Shown here: positions 17,565 through 26,340 of the stretch, piece by piece
How the letters are laid out: every line of letters starts with the position of its first letter
Position numbering within the stretch: the stretch's first letter is position 1
Source: Schlegelella_A sp965246805
GTDB taxonomy: Bacteria; Pseudomonadota; Gammaproteobacteria; Burkholderiales; Burkholderiaceae_C
DNA: 64,000 nucleotides
Assembly (NCBI GenBank): GCA_965246805.1
Contig: CBDFFO010000011.1
Coordinates: forward strand, 62,001 to 126,000
Direction: 5' to 3'
Notes under the pieces: generated by a model
What the model saw: the letters and a program-made list of their open reading frames with translations, nothing else
The model's database searches: none
What the model was told of the DNA's origin: nothing
Program-made: the position numbers and the translations under genes

Positions 17565-18536
17565 TCATGCGGCGAGGAAAGCTTCGAGCAGGCGTGCCAA
17601 TGGACCGGGCTGGTCGTGGTGCAGCATGTGCCCGGCCGGCGTGACCACGTGGCGTTCGGTCTTCGCGACCACGTCGAGCCGGCGGTGGAACTCCTCTTTC
17701 GTGAAGCGAGTGCCCCACCACCGGGTGAGGTCGGTTCGGTCGCCCTCGACCCACATCACCGGCGCGGTGATGAGTTTCCAGCATTCCATCACTTCGGCCA
17801 CCTGGTAGAGCGTCGGATTGGAACGCTTGTGCGCCGGGTCGCCGAGGATCTCCCAGTTGGTCTTGCTCGCGCCTTCGTTCTCGCTCGGCGAGACCCGCGG
17901 CCGCGACCAGTGTTGCGCGAGCCAGAGCGCCCGATCGATCGGCAGCAGCGGGTTGGTCTTCTGCAGACGCTCGGCGACCGCGCCGACACTCGGGTACATG
18001 CGCAGTTCCATCGGTGTCTTCAGCTCATCGAGCCATTGCGTATAGCGCTTGGGCGCTTGCTCGGGGCGCGTAGCCGGCATGCCGAAGCCCTCGAGGTTGA
18101 CGAGGCGGCGCACGCGTGCGGGCCGCAGCCCCGCATAGATCATCACGACGTTGCCGCCCATGCTGTGGCCGACGAGATCGATGCGCTGGAAACGACCGTC
18201 GCCCTCGCTGCCAGGCGCGTCGAGCGCGTCGAGCACGCCGTCGAGATCGCCGAGGTAATCGGGGTACCAATACACGTCGCCGCCCGACGATCCGGTGAGG
18301 CCGAAGCCGCGCCAGTCGACCGCGATCACGTAGCGGTCGTGGGCCATCTCGTCAACAACGAACTGAAACGACGCGGCCACGTCCATCCAGCCATGCATCA
18401 TCACGAGCGGCGGCCGTTCGGGGCTGGCCATCGACGGCTCGCCCCACGCGAGCACGTGATGGCGAAGGCCTCGCGCCTCGACGAAGAAGCTGCGACTCGC
18501 GCGGCGCGGCCGGTAAGGCGAGGGGGGAGGCGTCAT
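17565..18536 (-). CDS. alpha/beta-fold hydrolase
   Basis: A 323-residue serine hydrolase: PPLVMMHGWMDVAASFQ (oxyanion region), VDWRGFGLTG, nucleophile elbow LVGHSMGG and the C-terminal PAGHMLHHDQP with the catalytic His. There is no signal peptide, so it is probably cytoplasmic. The start ATG at 18536 is chosen because upstream in-frame sequence overlaps the divergent acetyltransferase region and is compositionally non-coding. The substrate is unknown; the family holds esterases, epoxide hydrolases and lipases. It is transcribed convergently with nothing and lies back-to-back with the acetyltransferase at 18649. Confidence 0.8.
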   Translation of the reverse strand: MTPPPSPYRPRRASRSFFVEARGLRHHVLAWGEPSMASPERPPLVMMHGWMDVAASFQFVVDEMAHDRYVIAVDWRGFGLTGSSGGDVYWYPDYLGDLDGVLDALDAPGSEGDGRFQRIDLVGHSMGGNVVMIYAGLRPARVRRLVNLEGFGMPATRPEQAPKRYTQWLDELKTPMELRMYPSVGAVAERLQKTNPLLPIDRALWLAQHWSRPRVSPSENEGASKTNWEILGDPAHKRSNPTLYQVAEVMECWKLITAPVMWVEGDRTDLTRWWGTRFTKEEFHRRLDVVAKTERHVVTPAGHMLHHDQPGPLARLLEAFLAA

Positions 18537-18648
18537 CGTCGCAATGTACGCGTGCCGCGCCGCGTTCGTCGCGCGCCGCGTCGGGGTGGCCGCACCCCTC
18601 GCGATAACCCGGGCGCGACGAAGCAGCCGCCTCAACGAGAATTTGCCG

Positions 18649-19170
18649 ATGCCTGCCACTGTCTTTTCGATCCGTGCCGCCGAACCGCGCGATGTCGACG
18701 GGATCGTCGCGCTGATCGAAGCGTTGGCCGAGTTCGAAAAGCTGGCGCACCTTTGCAAGGCCTCGCCGGCGGCGTTGCAGCGCCATCTGTTCGGTCCCGA
18801 CCGGGTCGTCGAAGCGGTCGTCGCGACCACCCTCGACGACGACGCCACGCCGATCGGGTTCGCGCTCTTCTTCCGCAACTACTCGACCTTTCTGACCCAG
18901 CCCGGCCTCTATCTCGAAGACCTGTTCGTGAAGCCGGAGCACCGCGATGCGGGCCTTGGCAAGGCCTTGCTGCAGCACCTGGCGCGCGTTGCCGTCGAGC
19001 GCGATTACGGTCGTTTCGACTGGAGCGTGCTCGACTGGAACGCGAGCGCGATCGCCTTCTACGAACGCATGGGCGCGACCGTGATGCCCGACTGGCGTCT
19101 CTGCCGCATGACGGGCGACGCGTTGCGCGCCTTCGGCGCGGCAGCCGTCGACGCGCCGCCTCGACGATGA
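18649..19170 (+). CDS. GNAT family N-acetyltransferase (diamine-acetyltransferase-like)
   Basis: A 173-residue GNAT protein: RAAEPRDVDGIVALIEALAEFEKL at the N-terminus, LYLEDLFVKPEHRDAGLGKALLQHL (acetyl-CoA-binding motif A) and DWNASAIAFYERMGATVMPDW at the C-terminus. This combination is typical of the spermidine/spermine or thialysine acetyltransferase-like subgroup. The ATG at 18649 matches the family start; an upstream in-frame start at 18544 overlaps the divergent hydrolase's 5' region. The stop overlaps the start of the acyl-CoA synthetase (ATGA, 19167-19170), so the two are coupled. Confidence 0.82.
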   Translation: MPATVFSIRAAEPRDVDGIVALIEALAEFEKLAHLCKASPAALQRHLFGPDRVVEAVVATTLDDDATPIGFALFFRNYSTFLTQPGLYLEDLFVKPEHRDAGLGKALLQHLARVAVERDYGRFDWSVLDWNASAIAFYERMGATVMPDWRLCRMTGDALRAFGAAAVDAPPRR

Positions 19171-20930
19171 CGGCGGCAAGCGCAGCGCCGGCCGTGGCCG
19201 GCCCGTCAACCGACCGCTACGACGACATGCACCGCGCGTTCCGCTGGCATGTTCCGCGGCATTTCAACATCGCCGACGCATGCTGCGCGCGCTGGGCCCG
19301 CGCCACGCCGAACGCGGTGGCGATCCGCTTCGAGCATGAGAACGGCGAGCGGCTCACCTTCACGTACGCGCGACTGCAGCGCGACGCCAACCGCCTCTCG
19401 TCGGCGCTCAAGAAGCTCGGCGTGATGCGCGGCGATCGCGTCGCCATCGTGATGCCGCAGCGTTTCGAGACGGCTGTTGCGCACATGGGCATCTACCAGC
19501 TCGGCGCGGTCGCGATGCCGCTCTCGTTCCTGTTCGGCCCCGACGCGCTCGAGCACCGCTTGAACGACAGTGGGGCGCGCATCGCGATCGTCGACGAGAA
19601 CGGCATCGGCCACGTGCGCGCGTCGCGGTCGCTGTGCCCGAACCTCGAAACCGTGGTGGCCGTGGGCGGCGCGCGTGGCCAGGGCGACGTCGACTGGAGC
19701 GATGCATTGCAACGCGAGGGCGTGAACTTCGAACCCGTCGCGACGCAATCCGACGACGCGGCCGTCCTCATCTACACGAGCGGCACCACCGGGCCGCCGA
19801 AGGGTGCGCTCATCCCGCATCGCGCACTGATCGGCAACCTCTCCGGTTTCGTCGCGAGCCAGAACTGGTTCGGCTTTGATCCGAACGACGCGTCGCGTCC
19901 GTCGAAAGCGGTGTTTTGGTCGCCGGCGGACTGGGCCTGGACCGGCGGCCTGGTCGACGCGCTTTGGCCGGTGCTCTATTTCGGCCGCGAGATCGTCGCT
20001 TACCAGGGCCGCTTCTCGGCCGAGACCGCGTTCGAATTGCTCGAGCAATACCACGTCACGCACACCTTCCTGTTCCCGACTGCACTGAAGGCCATGATGA
20101 AGGCGGTGCCGCACCCGCGCGCGCGCTACCAGCTCGTGCTGGAGGGCGTGATGAGCGCCGGCGAAGCGGTCGGCGATGCCGTTTTCGCCTACGGCTTGAA
20201 CGAGCTCGGCATCGCCATCAATGAGATGTTCGGGCAAACGGAAGTGAACTACATCGTCGGCAACGCCGCACGTTTCTGGCCGGCAAAGCCGGGCAGCATG
20301 GGGCGGCCCTACCCCGGCCATCGGGTCCGCGTGATCGACGACGCCGGGCGCGAGTGCGCGCGCGGCCAGGCCGGTGACGTCGCGATCCATCGGCGCGACG
20401 TGCACGGCGACCCCGACCCGGTGTTCTTCCTCGGCTACTGGATGAACGACGACGCGACGCGACAGAAGTTCACCGGCCGGGTCGACGACAGCTGGTGCCG
20501 CACCGGCGACACGGCCGTGATGGACGCCGACGGCTACCTTTGGTACCACGGCCGCAGCGACGACGTGTTCAAGGCCGCGGGCTACCGCATCGGGCCGAGC
20601 GAAATCGAGAACTGCCTTGTCAAGCACCCTGCCGTCGCGAACGCAGCGGTGGTGCCGAAGCCCGACAGCGAGCGCGGTGCGATCGTCAAGGCCTTCGTTG
20701 TGCTCGCCCCCGGTGTCGACGGCGATGCGGCTCTCGTCGCCGAGCTGAAGGCGCATGTGCGCGGCAAGCTCGCCCCTTACGAGTACCCGAAGGAGATCGA
20801 ATTCATCGCCGCGCTGCCGATGACAACGACCGGCAAGGTGCAGCGTCGCGTGCTCAGGCTGCAGGAAGAAGCGACAGCGAGCGCCCAGCAAAAAGCCCGG
20901 CCAGCGTCGCGCCAGCCGGGCCTTGCGTGA
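19167..20930 (+). CDS. acyl-CoA synthetase / AMP-dependent ligase (acetyl-CoA synthetase-like)
   Basis: A 587-residue ANL-superfamily ligase. P-loop YTSGTTGPPKG (203-213), NEMFGQTEVNYIVGN (A5-like), WCRTGDTAVMDADGYLWYHGRSDD and DVFKAAGYRIGPSEIE (hinge), and TTTGKVQRRVLR near the end with the adenylation Lys. It should activate a short- or medium-chain carboxylate to its CoA ester in the cytosol; the exact acid is not evident. It starts inside the acetyltransferase stop. The last codons (about 20890-20923) also form a GC-rich hairpin that reads as a terminator for the convergent CHRD gene. Confidence 0.88.
   Translation: MTAASAAPAVAGPSTDRYDDMHRAFRWHVPRHFNIADACCARWARATPNAVAIRFEHENGERLTFTYARLQRDANRLSSALKKLGVMRGDRVAIVMPQRFETAVAHMGIYQLGAVAMPLSFLFGPDALEHRLNDSGARIAIVDENGIGHVRASRSLCPNLETVVAVGGARGQGDVDWSDALQREGVNFEPVATQSDDAAVLIYTSGTTGPPKGALIPHRALIGNLSGFVASQNWFGFDPNDASRPSKAVFWSPADWAWTGGLVDALWPVLYFGREIVAYQGRFSAETAFELLEQYHVTHTFLFPTALKAMMKAVPHPRARYQLVLEGVMSAGEAVGDAVFAYGLNELGIAINEMFGQTEVNYIVGNAARFWPAKPGSMGRPYPGHRVRVIDDAGRECARGQAGDVAIHRRDVHGDPDPVFFLGYWMNDDATRQKFTGRVDDSWCRTGDTAVMDADGYLWYHGRSDDVFKAAGYRIGPSEIENCLVKHPAVANAAVVPKPDSERGAIVKAFVVLAPGVDGDAALVAELKAHVRGKLAPYEYPKEIEFIAALPMTTTGKVQRRVLRLQEEATASAQQKARPASRQPGLA
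20890..20923 (-). terminator. Rho-independent terminator for the CHRD gene, inside the end of the ligase gene
   Basis: Plus-strand arms GCCCGGC (20895-20901) and GCCGGGC (20915-20921) form a hairpin, with AAAAA at 20890-20894. Read on the minus strand this is a strong stem followed by TTTTT, placed about 20 bases beyond the CHRD stop codon at 20943. On the plus strand no U-run follows it. Confidence 0.7.
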
Positions 20931-20942
20931 TGAACGCGCGGG

Positions 20943-21398
20943 TCAGTTCGGCATCACCTGACCGCGGATCTCGCCGCCAGGATTCTTCGCGGTGTGCAAG
21001 TTAACGTACCACTTGCCCGCCATCAGGTCGCTGATCTGCGCGTCGGTCAGCTTCGCGCTGCCCTGAATCGGGCTGGCGACGCTGCCGGTGAAGGGCAGCA
21101 CGACGCCGGCGTTCTGGCCGGTGACGGCCGGGCCGTGGAAGTGCGCCGCGGTGGCCGGGCCGGTGAGGCCGTTGTAGGTCACGGTCCAGCTCAGCGTGTT
21201 GGTGTCCTTGTCGAAGCTCGCGGTGAGCGTGCCGCCGCCGGTGGAGGCGGTCGGTGGCACTTCGTTCTCGGGCGCGATGCGGGCGGTCATGCTGGTCGTG
21301 CGCGAGGTCATCGACATCGCCCCGCAACCGGCAATCGCGAGGGCCGCGAGCAGCATGGCGCCACGGCGGGCGAGATGGACGTGGCGGGGCTGGATCAT
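20943..21398 (-). CDS. CHRD-domain lipoprotein
   Basis: A 151-residue exported protein. A signal segment ending in LAALAIAGC gives a lipobox with the lipidated Cys around residue 25. It is followed by a CHRD (chordin-like) domain: NEVPPTASTGGGTLTASFDKDTNT, TGPATAAHFHGPA and WYVNLHTAKNPGGEIRGQV, the classic end of the fold. AGGAG precedes the ATG at 21398. It is probably an envelope lipoprotein; bacterial CHRD proteins have no established biochemical role. It is transcribed divergently from the YihY gene. Confidence 0.85.
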   Translation of the reverse strand: MIQPRHVHLARRGAMLLAALAIAGCGAMSMTSRTTSMTARIAPENEVPPTASTGGGTLTASFDKDTNTLSWTVTYNGLTGPATAAHFHGPAVTGQNAGVVLPFTGSVASPIQGSAKLTDAQISDLMAGKWYVNLHTAKNPGGEIRGQVMPN

Positions 21399-21609
21399 GC
21401 GGTGTTCTCCTGAAGCTTGTGGAACGAGTGGGTCGTTGGGTGGTCGATACGAACGACGGACCAAGGGACCGTCTCGTCGCGGGGCGCATCATATGTCGCG
21501 ATCGGGTTCGGCGCTGGCGCGGGCGGCGCGTCGGTCGTCCGTACGGTCCGGGCCCGGTTGCGACGCCGACCTACACGCGCTGCCGGCGGCATCGGTTCCA
21601 ATCACCGGC

Positions 21610-22602
21610 ATGCAAGTGAAGGAATGGGTCGCGCTGGGACGCCGGGCGGCGCTCGCCTGGGTCGACGACCGCGTGCCCAGCATGGGCGCCGCGCTCGCCT
21701 ACTACACGTTGTTTTCGATCGCCCCGCTGCTGCTGATCGTCATCGCGATCGCCGGCCTGCTGTTTGGGCGCCATGCCGCCGAGGGCCAGATCGTCGCGCA
21801 GCTGCAGGGGCTGATGGGCGAGGGCAGCGCGCGCGCCGTACAGGGCCTGCTGAAAAGTGCGGCGCGTCCCGAGGAGGGGGTCGTCGGGGCGGCCATCGGA
21901 GGCGTGGTGTTGCTGCTCGGCGCGATGAGCGTGCTCGCCGAACTGCAGGGTTCGCTCGACCGCATCTGGCGCGCTTCACCGCGGCGGGGCCGCGCAGGGC
22001 TCTGGGCCGTGCTGCGGGCACGGGTGCTGTCGTTCGGCATGATCTTGGGCATCGGCTTCCTGTTGATGGTGTCGCTCGTGGCGAGCGCGACGCTGGCAGC
22101 GCTCGGCACCTGGTGGGCGCCGCTCTTCGGCGGTGTGGCCGTCGTGCTCGAGGGGGCCAACATCGTTGTCAGTCTCGCGCTCGCGACCACCGCGTTCGCG
22201 CTCATCTACAAGTGGATGCCGCGCGTGCACGTGGCGTGGCGCGACGTCTGGCTCGGCGCCGCGTTGACGGCGCTCCTGTTCTCGATCGGCAAGTTCGCAA
22301 TCGGGCTCTACATCGGCAAGGCCGGTGTCGGCTCGGCGTACGGCGCGGCCGGCTCGCTGATCGTGATGCTGGTGTGGATGTACTACTCGGCGCAGATCTT
22401 CCTGCTCGGCGCCGAGTTCACGCGCGTCTACGCGCACGCCCATGGTTCGCGCCAGGGCCAGCCGCTCGTGTCGGGGTTGACGCTTGTCAAGCCGGCGCTG
22501 ATGCCGGCCGCCGGACCGGCGCCGATCGAACGGTCGCGCGCCGCGCTGGCCGAAGCCCTGAACGGCCCCGCTCGCACCAGCCGCTCGAGCGCGACGAGGT
22601 GA
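21610..22602 (+). CDS. YihY/UPF0761 family inner-membrane protein, copy 1
   Basis: A 330-residue protein with about six membrane segments. Family features are MGAALAYYTLFSIAPLLLIVI, LQGSLDRIWRA, LSFGMILGIGFLLMVSL and the closing GAAGSLIVMLVWMYYSAQIFLLGAEFTRVYA. Once called ribonuclease BN, the family is now regarded as membrane proteins of unclear function. The ATG at 21610 fits the family; upstream in-frame sequence overlaps the divergent CHRD promoter region. A sulfatase gene starts 4 bases after the stop, and a close paralogue follows that. Confidence 0.88.
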   Translation: MQVKEWVALGRRAALAWVDDRVPSMGAALAYYTLFSIAPLLLIVIAIAGLLFGRHAAEGQIVAQLQGLMGEGSARAVQGLLKSAARPEEGVVGAAIGGVVLLLGAMSVLAELQGSLDRIWRASPRRGRAGLWAVLRARVLSFGMILGIGFLLMVSLVASATLAALGTWWAPLFGGVAVVLEGANIVVSLALATTAFALIYKWMPRVHVAWRDVWLGAALTALLFSIGKFAIGLYIGKAGVGSAYGAAGSLIVMLVWMYYSAQIFLLGAEFTRVYAHAHGSRQGQPLVSGLTLVKPALMPAAGPAPIERSRAALAEALNGPARTSRSSATR

Positions 22603-22606
22603 CGAC

Positions 22607-23926
22607 ATGAACCAACGACGCCCGAACGCGCCCAACATCGTTTTCATCGTGGCAGATGACCTCGGCTTCGCCGACCTCGGCTGCTACGGCGGCCGCGCGC
22701 CGATTTCGCCGGTGCTCGACAGCCTGGCGGCCAACGGCGTCCGTTTCACGCACGGCTATTCAAATTCGCCGGTGTGTTCGCCCACGCGCTTCGCACTGAT
22801 GACCGCGCGCTACCAGTACCGGCTGCGCGGCGCGGCCGAGGAGCCGATCAACAGCCGAAGCCGCGGCAGCACCATCCTCGGCCTGCCGCCCGAACATCCC
22901 ACGTTGCCGTCTCTGTTGAAGGGCGCGGGATATCGCACCGCACTGATCGGCAAGTGGCACCTCGGCTACCCACCGAATTTCAGCCCGCTGCGTTCCGGAT
23001 ACGACGAGTTCTGGGGCCCGATGTCGGGCGGTGTCGATTACTTCACCCATTGCGACTCTGGCGGCGCGCACGACCTATGGCAAGGCGAGGCCGAGCACCA
23101 CGAAGCGGGCTACCTCACCGACCTGATCTCGAAGCGTTCGGTCGACTGGATCGACCGCCACGCACCGGGCGGGGACCCGTTCTTTCTGAGCGTTCACTAC
23201 ACGGCGCCGCACTGGCCCTGGGAAACGCGCGATGACGAAGCGCTCGCGAAAGAGGTGAAGGCCAACCTCTTCCACCTGCACGGCGGCAACATCCACACCT
23301 ACCGTCGCATGGTGCATCACATGGACGAAGGCATCGGCTGGATCATGTCGGCGCTCGAAACGCACGGCTGCACGCGCGACACGCTCGTCGTCTTCACGAG
23401 CGATAACGGCGGCGAGCGCTTCTCCGACAACTGGCCGCTCGTCGGCGGCAAGATGGACCTGACCGAAGGCGGCATCCGCGTGCCCTGGATCGCGCACTGG
23501 CCTGCCGGCATCGCCGCCGGTGGCGTCAGTGACCAGCTCTGCCTGACGATGGACTGGTCGGCGACGCTGCTCGACGCGGCCGGCGTGAAGGCCGATCCGT
23601 CGTATCCGCTCGACGGCGTCTCGCTGCTGCCGGTGTTGGCCGATGCTTCCCACACCTTTTCGCGCAAGCTTCACTGGCGCATGAACCACCGCGACCAACG
23701 CGCGATGCGCGTCGAGAATTGGAAGTACCTGAAGGTCGACGCGCACGAATACCTGTTCGACATACCGGCCGACGAGCGCGAGCGCGCCAACCATGCCTCG
23801 CGCGAGCCGGCTCGGTTGGCCGCGATGCGCGACGAGTGGCTCGCCTGGAACGCGACGATGCCTCCGATCCCGCCAGACGCCGCGGTGAGCCTCGGCTACG
23901 GCGCGAAAGACATGCCGCAGCGTTGA
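22607..23926 (+). CDS. sulfatase (type I, Cys-type formylglycine enzyme)
   Basis: A 439-residue alkaline-phosphatase-superfamily sulfatase. NIVFIVADDLGFADLGCYGG supplies the metal-binding Asp pair. SPVCSPTRFALMTAR holds the C-x-P-x-R maturation motif, with Cys57 to be oxidised to formylglycine. IGKWHLG, YTAPHWPW and VVFTSDNGGER complete the active site. There is no N-terminal signal peptide, so it is predicted cytoplasmic. No sulfatase-modifying enzyme is nearby, and the substrate (sulfate ester of a small molecule or glycan) is not evident. It is packed between two YihY-family genes on the same strand, 4 bases after the first. Confidence 0.9.
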   Translation: MNQRRPNAPNIVFIVADDLGFADLGCYGGRAPISPVLDSLAANGVRFTHGYSNSPVCSPTRFALMTARYQYRLRGAAEEPINSRSRGSTILGLPPEHPTLPSLLKGAGYRTALIGKWHLGYPPNFSPLRSGYDEFWGPMSGGVDYFTHCDSGGAHDLWQGEAEHHEAGYLTDLISKRSVDWIDRHAPGGDPFFLSVHYTAPHWPWETRDDEALAKEVKANLFHLHGGNIHTYRRMVHHMDEGIGWIMSALETHGCTRDTLVVFTSDNGGERFSDNWPLVGGKMDLTEGGIRVPWIAHWPAGIAAGGVSDQLCLTMDWSATLLDAAGVKADPSYPLDGVSLLPVLADASHTFSRKLHWRMNHRDQRAMRVENWKYLKVDAHEYLFDIPADERERANHASREPARLAAMRDEWLAWNATMPPIPPDAAVSLGYGAKDMPQR

Positions 23927-23956
23927 AGCGGGCCCGACGGTTGCTAACGTGATGCG

Positions 23957-25162
23957 ATGACCTCTGCTTCTGACTTTGCTTCTGACTTTGCTTGCGAAGA
24001 TGCGCCGTCGGGCGCCCACCCCGTAGCGATGAGAGTCCCCCTCCTCACGCAGCCCGGGCTCTGGTGGCCGCTCGCCAAGTCGGCCGGTGCGGCGTGGCTC
24101 GCCGACTACGCGCCGAGCATGGGTGCGGCCCTCTCGTACTACACGATGTTCTCGATCGCGCCGCTGCTGCTGATCGTGATCTCGGTCGCCGGTCTGGTGT
24201 TCGGTGCCGACGCCGCGCGCGGTGAAATCTTCGGTCAGTTGCGCGGCATGATGGGCGCCGACGCCGCCGCTGGCGTCGAGGGCTTGCTCACCAGCGTGAG
24301 CAAGCCGGCCGAGGGCATCGTCGCAACGCTGATCGGGCTGGCGGTGCTGCTGGTCGGCGCAACCACCGTCTTCGGCGAACTGCAGGACGCGCTCGACCGA
24401 ATCTGGCGCGCACCGATGCGCGACAAGTCGGGCGGGCTCTGGGGCTTGCTGCGCACCCGTCTGCTGTCGTTCGGCATGATCCTCGGCATCGCATTCCTGT
24501 TGATGGTCTCGCTGGTGTCGAGCGCGGCGTTGTCGGCTCTCGGTAAATGGTGGGCACCGTTCTTCGGCGGCTGGGAAGTGCTGGCGCAGGGCGTCAACTT
24601 CATGTTCAGCTTTGTCTTCGTCACCGTCGTCTTCGCGATGATCTACAAGATCATGCCGAGGGTGAGGGTGCAATGGGTCGACGTGTGGATCGGCTCTGCA
24701 GTGACCTCGCTGCTCTTCACGATCGGCAAGTTCGTGATCGGCCTGTACATCGGCAAGAGCGGCGTCGCGTCGGCCTACGGCGCGGCGGGTTCGCTGGTGG
24801 TCGTGCTCGTGTGGGTCTACTACTCGGCACAGGTGTTCCTGCTTGGCGCCGAATTCACGTGGGTGTACGCGAAAACGTACGGCTCGATGAGGAATCTCGC
24901 CGCCGGCGGTGATGCGGCCCTGCCGAGCGGGCCCGCGGCTGCCGTGCCGGTGGGCTACCCCACTTCGGCCGGCGCGCTCGCCGGCTCGGTGCTGAAACCC
25001 GGCGACGCGGACGGCGCGGCGCCCGGCGACGAAGGGCCAGCGACGGTGAGCGCATCGTCGCCTCCGGGCTCGCTCGCTTCGCGCCTGCTGCGCCGCGCTG
25101 GCATGGTGGTGGGCATCGGTATCGCGGTGCGCTTGCTGATCGCCGCCATCACCGACGACTGA
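23957..25162 (+). CDS. YihY/UPF0761 family inner-membrane protein, copy 2
   Basis: The protein is 401 residues from the first ATG. The core (residues about 45-310) closely matches copy 1: MGAALSYYTMFSIAPLLLIVI, LQDALDRIWRAP, LSFGMILGIAFLLMVSL, SLVVVLVWVYYSAQVFLLGAEFTWVYA. It differs by a long Ala/Gly/Pro-rich C-terminal tail ending in an extra hydrophobic segment (GMVVGIGIAVRLLIAAI). The N-terminal SDFASDFA is encoded by a tandem 12-base repeat absent from copy 1, so the real start could be ATG 24029 (MRVPLLTQ). It probably belongs to one transcription unit with copy 1 and the sulfatase. Confidence 0.85.
   Translation: MTSASDFASDFACEDAPSGAHPVAMRVPLLTQPGLWWPLAKSAGAAWLADYAPSMGAALSYYTMFSIAPLLLIVISVAGLVFGADAARGEIFGQLRGMMGADAAAGVEGLLTSVSKPAEGIVATLIGLAVLLVGATTVFGELQDALDRIWRAPMRDKSGGLWGLLRTRLLSFGMILGIAFLLMVSLVSSAALSALGKWWAPFFGGWEVLAQGVNFMFSFVFVTVVFAMIYKIMPRVRVQWVDVWIGSAVTSLLFTIGKFVIGLYIGKSGVASAYGAAGSLVVVLVWVYYSAQVFLLGAEFTWVYAKTYGSMRNLAAGGDAALPSGPAAAVPVGYPTSAGALAGSVLKPGDADGAAPGDEGPATVSASSPPGSLASRLLRRAGMVVGIGIAVRLLIAAITDD
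23968..23991 (+). repeat. tandem 12-base repeat at the 5' end of the second YihY gene
   Basis: TTCTGACTTTGC occurs twice head-to-tail (23968-23979, 23980-23991) and encodes the duplicated SDFA. Its low GC compared with its surroundings suggests that it is either untranslated leader or a recent slippage product. Confidence 0.8.
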
Positions 25163-25249
25163 CTCCCACGGGGTGGCCTCGAGTCGAGCTGCCGGCGGCC
25201 GATGCGATACTGATCGCCCACTTCGCGCGGCGCATTGCAGACACCGGTC

Positions 25250-25936
25250 ATGGCTCTCTTTCTAGGCGTGGCGACCTTGGCCTCCTACCTCATCGGCTCG
25301 CTGTCGTTCGCCGTCATCGTGAGCCGCGCTTGGCGCCTGGACGATCCGCGCGAGTATGGGTCGAAGAACCCGGGTGCGACCAACGTGTTGCGCTCGGGTC
25401 ACCGCGGTGCGGCGTTGCTGACGCTGGTGCTCGATGCGTTGAAGGGCTTCGTGCCGGTGGTCGCGGTCGCGTGGTACGGCAGCCACCACGGCCTCGGAGA
25501 AGACGAGCTCGAATGGGCCGTCGCGCTGGCCGGACTCGCGGCCTTCGTCGGTCACCTGTGGCCTGTGTTCTTTGGCTTCAAGGGCGGCAAGGGCGTGGCC
25601 ACGGCGGCCGGTGTGCTGCTCGGCTTCAATCCGTGGCTCGGGGTCGCGGCGCTCGTCACCTGGCTCGTCATTGCGTTCTTCTTCCGCTACTCGTCGCTCG
25701 CGTCGATCGTGGCGGCAGTATTCGCGCCGTTCTATCTCGTGCTGATCTGGGGCGTTGGCCCGATCGCGCTGGCTGCGGGCGGGATGGCCATGCTGCTGTG
25801 CTGGCGCCACGCCGCCAACATCGCGCGCCTTTTGAAGGGCACCGAGAGCCGGCTCGGCAAGAAGGCCGATGTCGCACCGCCGCCATCCATCAAGGAAACC
25901 GGCGCGAGCAGCGCCGCGTCACGGAGAACCTCATGA
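25250..25936 (+). CDS. plsY: glycerol-3-phosphate acyltransferase PlsY
   Basis: Transfers an acyl group from acyl-phosphate to glycerol-3-phosphate, the first committed step of phospholipid synthesis, at the inner membrane. The 228-residue protein has five or so membrane helices and the PlsY signatures: SYLIGSLSFAVIVSR, YGSKNPGATNVLR (G3P site), and FKGGKGVATAAG (acyl-phosphate site). The start is ATG 25250; a TTG at 25235 is also in frame. The C-terminal tail after LKGTESRLGKK is low complexity. Its stop overlaps the next gene's start by four bases. Confidence 0.94.
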   Translation: MALFLGVATLASYLIGSLSFAVIVSRAWRLDDPREYGSKNPGATNVLRSGHRGAALLTLVLDALKGFVPVVAVAWYGSHHGLGEDELEWAVALAGLAAFVGHLWPVFFGFKGGKGVATAAGVLLGFNPWLGVAALVTWLVIAFFFRYSSLASIVAAVFAPFYLVLIWGVGPIALAAGGMAMLLCWRHAANIARLLKGTESRLGKKADVAPPPSIKETGASSAASRRTS

Positions 25937-26286
25937 GCCAGGGATTGCGCCGCTTTCACGTCGGTGATCGCTTGTCGGAGATCACCGTCCACAACGGCAC
26001 GGTGTATCTCGCCGGCCAGGTGGCCGAAGACGCCAGTGCCGATATCCGCGGACAGACACGGCAGGTGCTCGCCGCCATCGACCGCCTGCTGCTCGAGGCC
26101 GGCACCGACAGTGCGCACATCCTGATGGCGCAGATCTTCCTGCCCGACCTCGCCGACTTCGACGCGATGAACGAGATCTGGGAAGACTGGTGCGCACCGG
26201 GCGACGCGCCGCCACGGGCGACCGTGTCGGCCAAGCTCGCGAAGCCGCAGTGGAAGATCGAGATCGTGATCACCGCGGCGATCTGA
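25933..26286 (+). CDS. RidA/YjgF/YER057c family protein
   Basis: A 117-residue member of the Rid family. The N-terminal RFHVGDRLSEITVHNGTVYLAGQVAED, ILMAQIFLPDLADFDAMNEIW, and PPRATVSAKLAKPQWKIEIVITA carry the conserved Arg of imine/enamine deaminases (in PPRATV). Archetypal RidA hydrolyses reactive 2-aminoacrylate; this divergent subgroup may have another substrate. The start overlaps the plsY stop (ATGA, 25933-25936), so it is translationally coupled. No terminator is obvious in the 54 bases before the convergent trpS gene. Confidence 0.82.
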   Translation: MSQGLRRFHVGDRLSEITVHNGTVYLAGQVAEDASADIRGQTRQVLAAIDRLLLEAGTDSAHILMAQIFLPDLADFDAMNEIWEDWCAPGDAPPRATVSAKLAKPQWKIEIVITAAI

Positions 26287-26340
26287 TCACCGGGCGGCGC
26301 GGATTGAAGGGCGCGCGTAAGGCCGATCCCGGCGCCAGGT

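Noticed and set aside
17616..19166. Possible 517-residue N-terminal extension of the acyl-CoA synthetase
   Set aside because: The extension is antisense to the hydrolase and out of frame with the acetyltransferase. The ATG at 19167 overlapping the upstream stop gives the normal ligase length.
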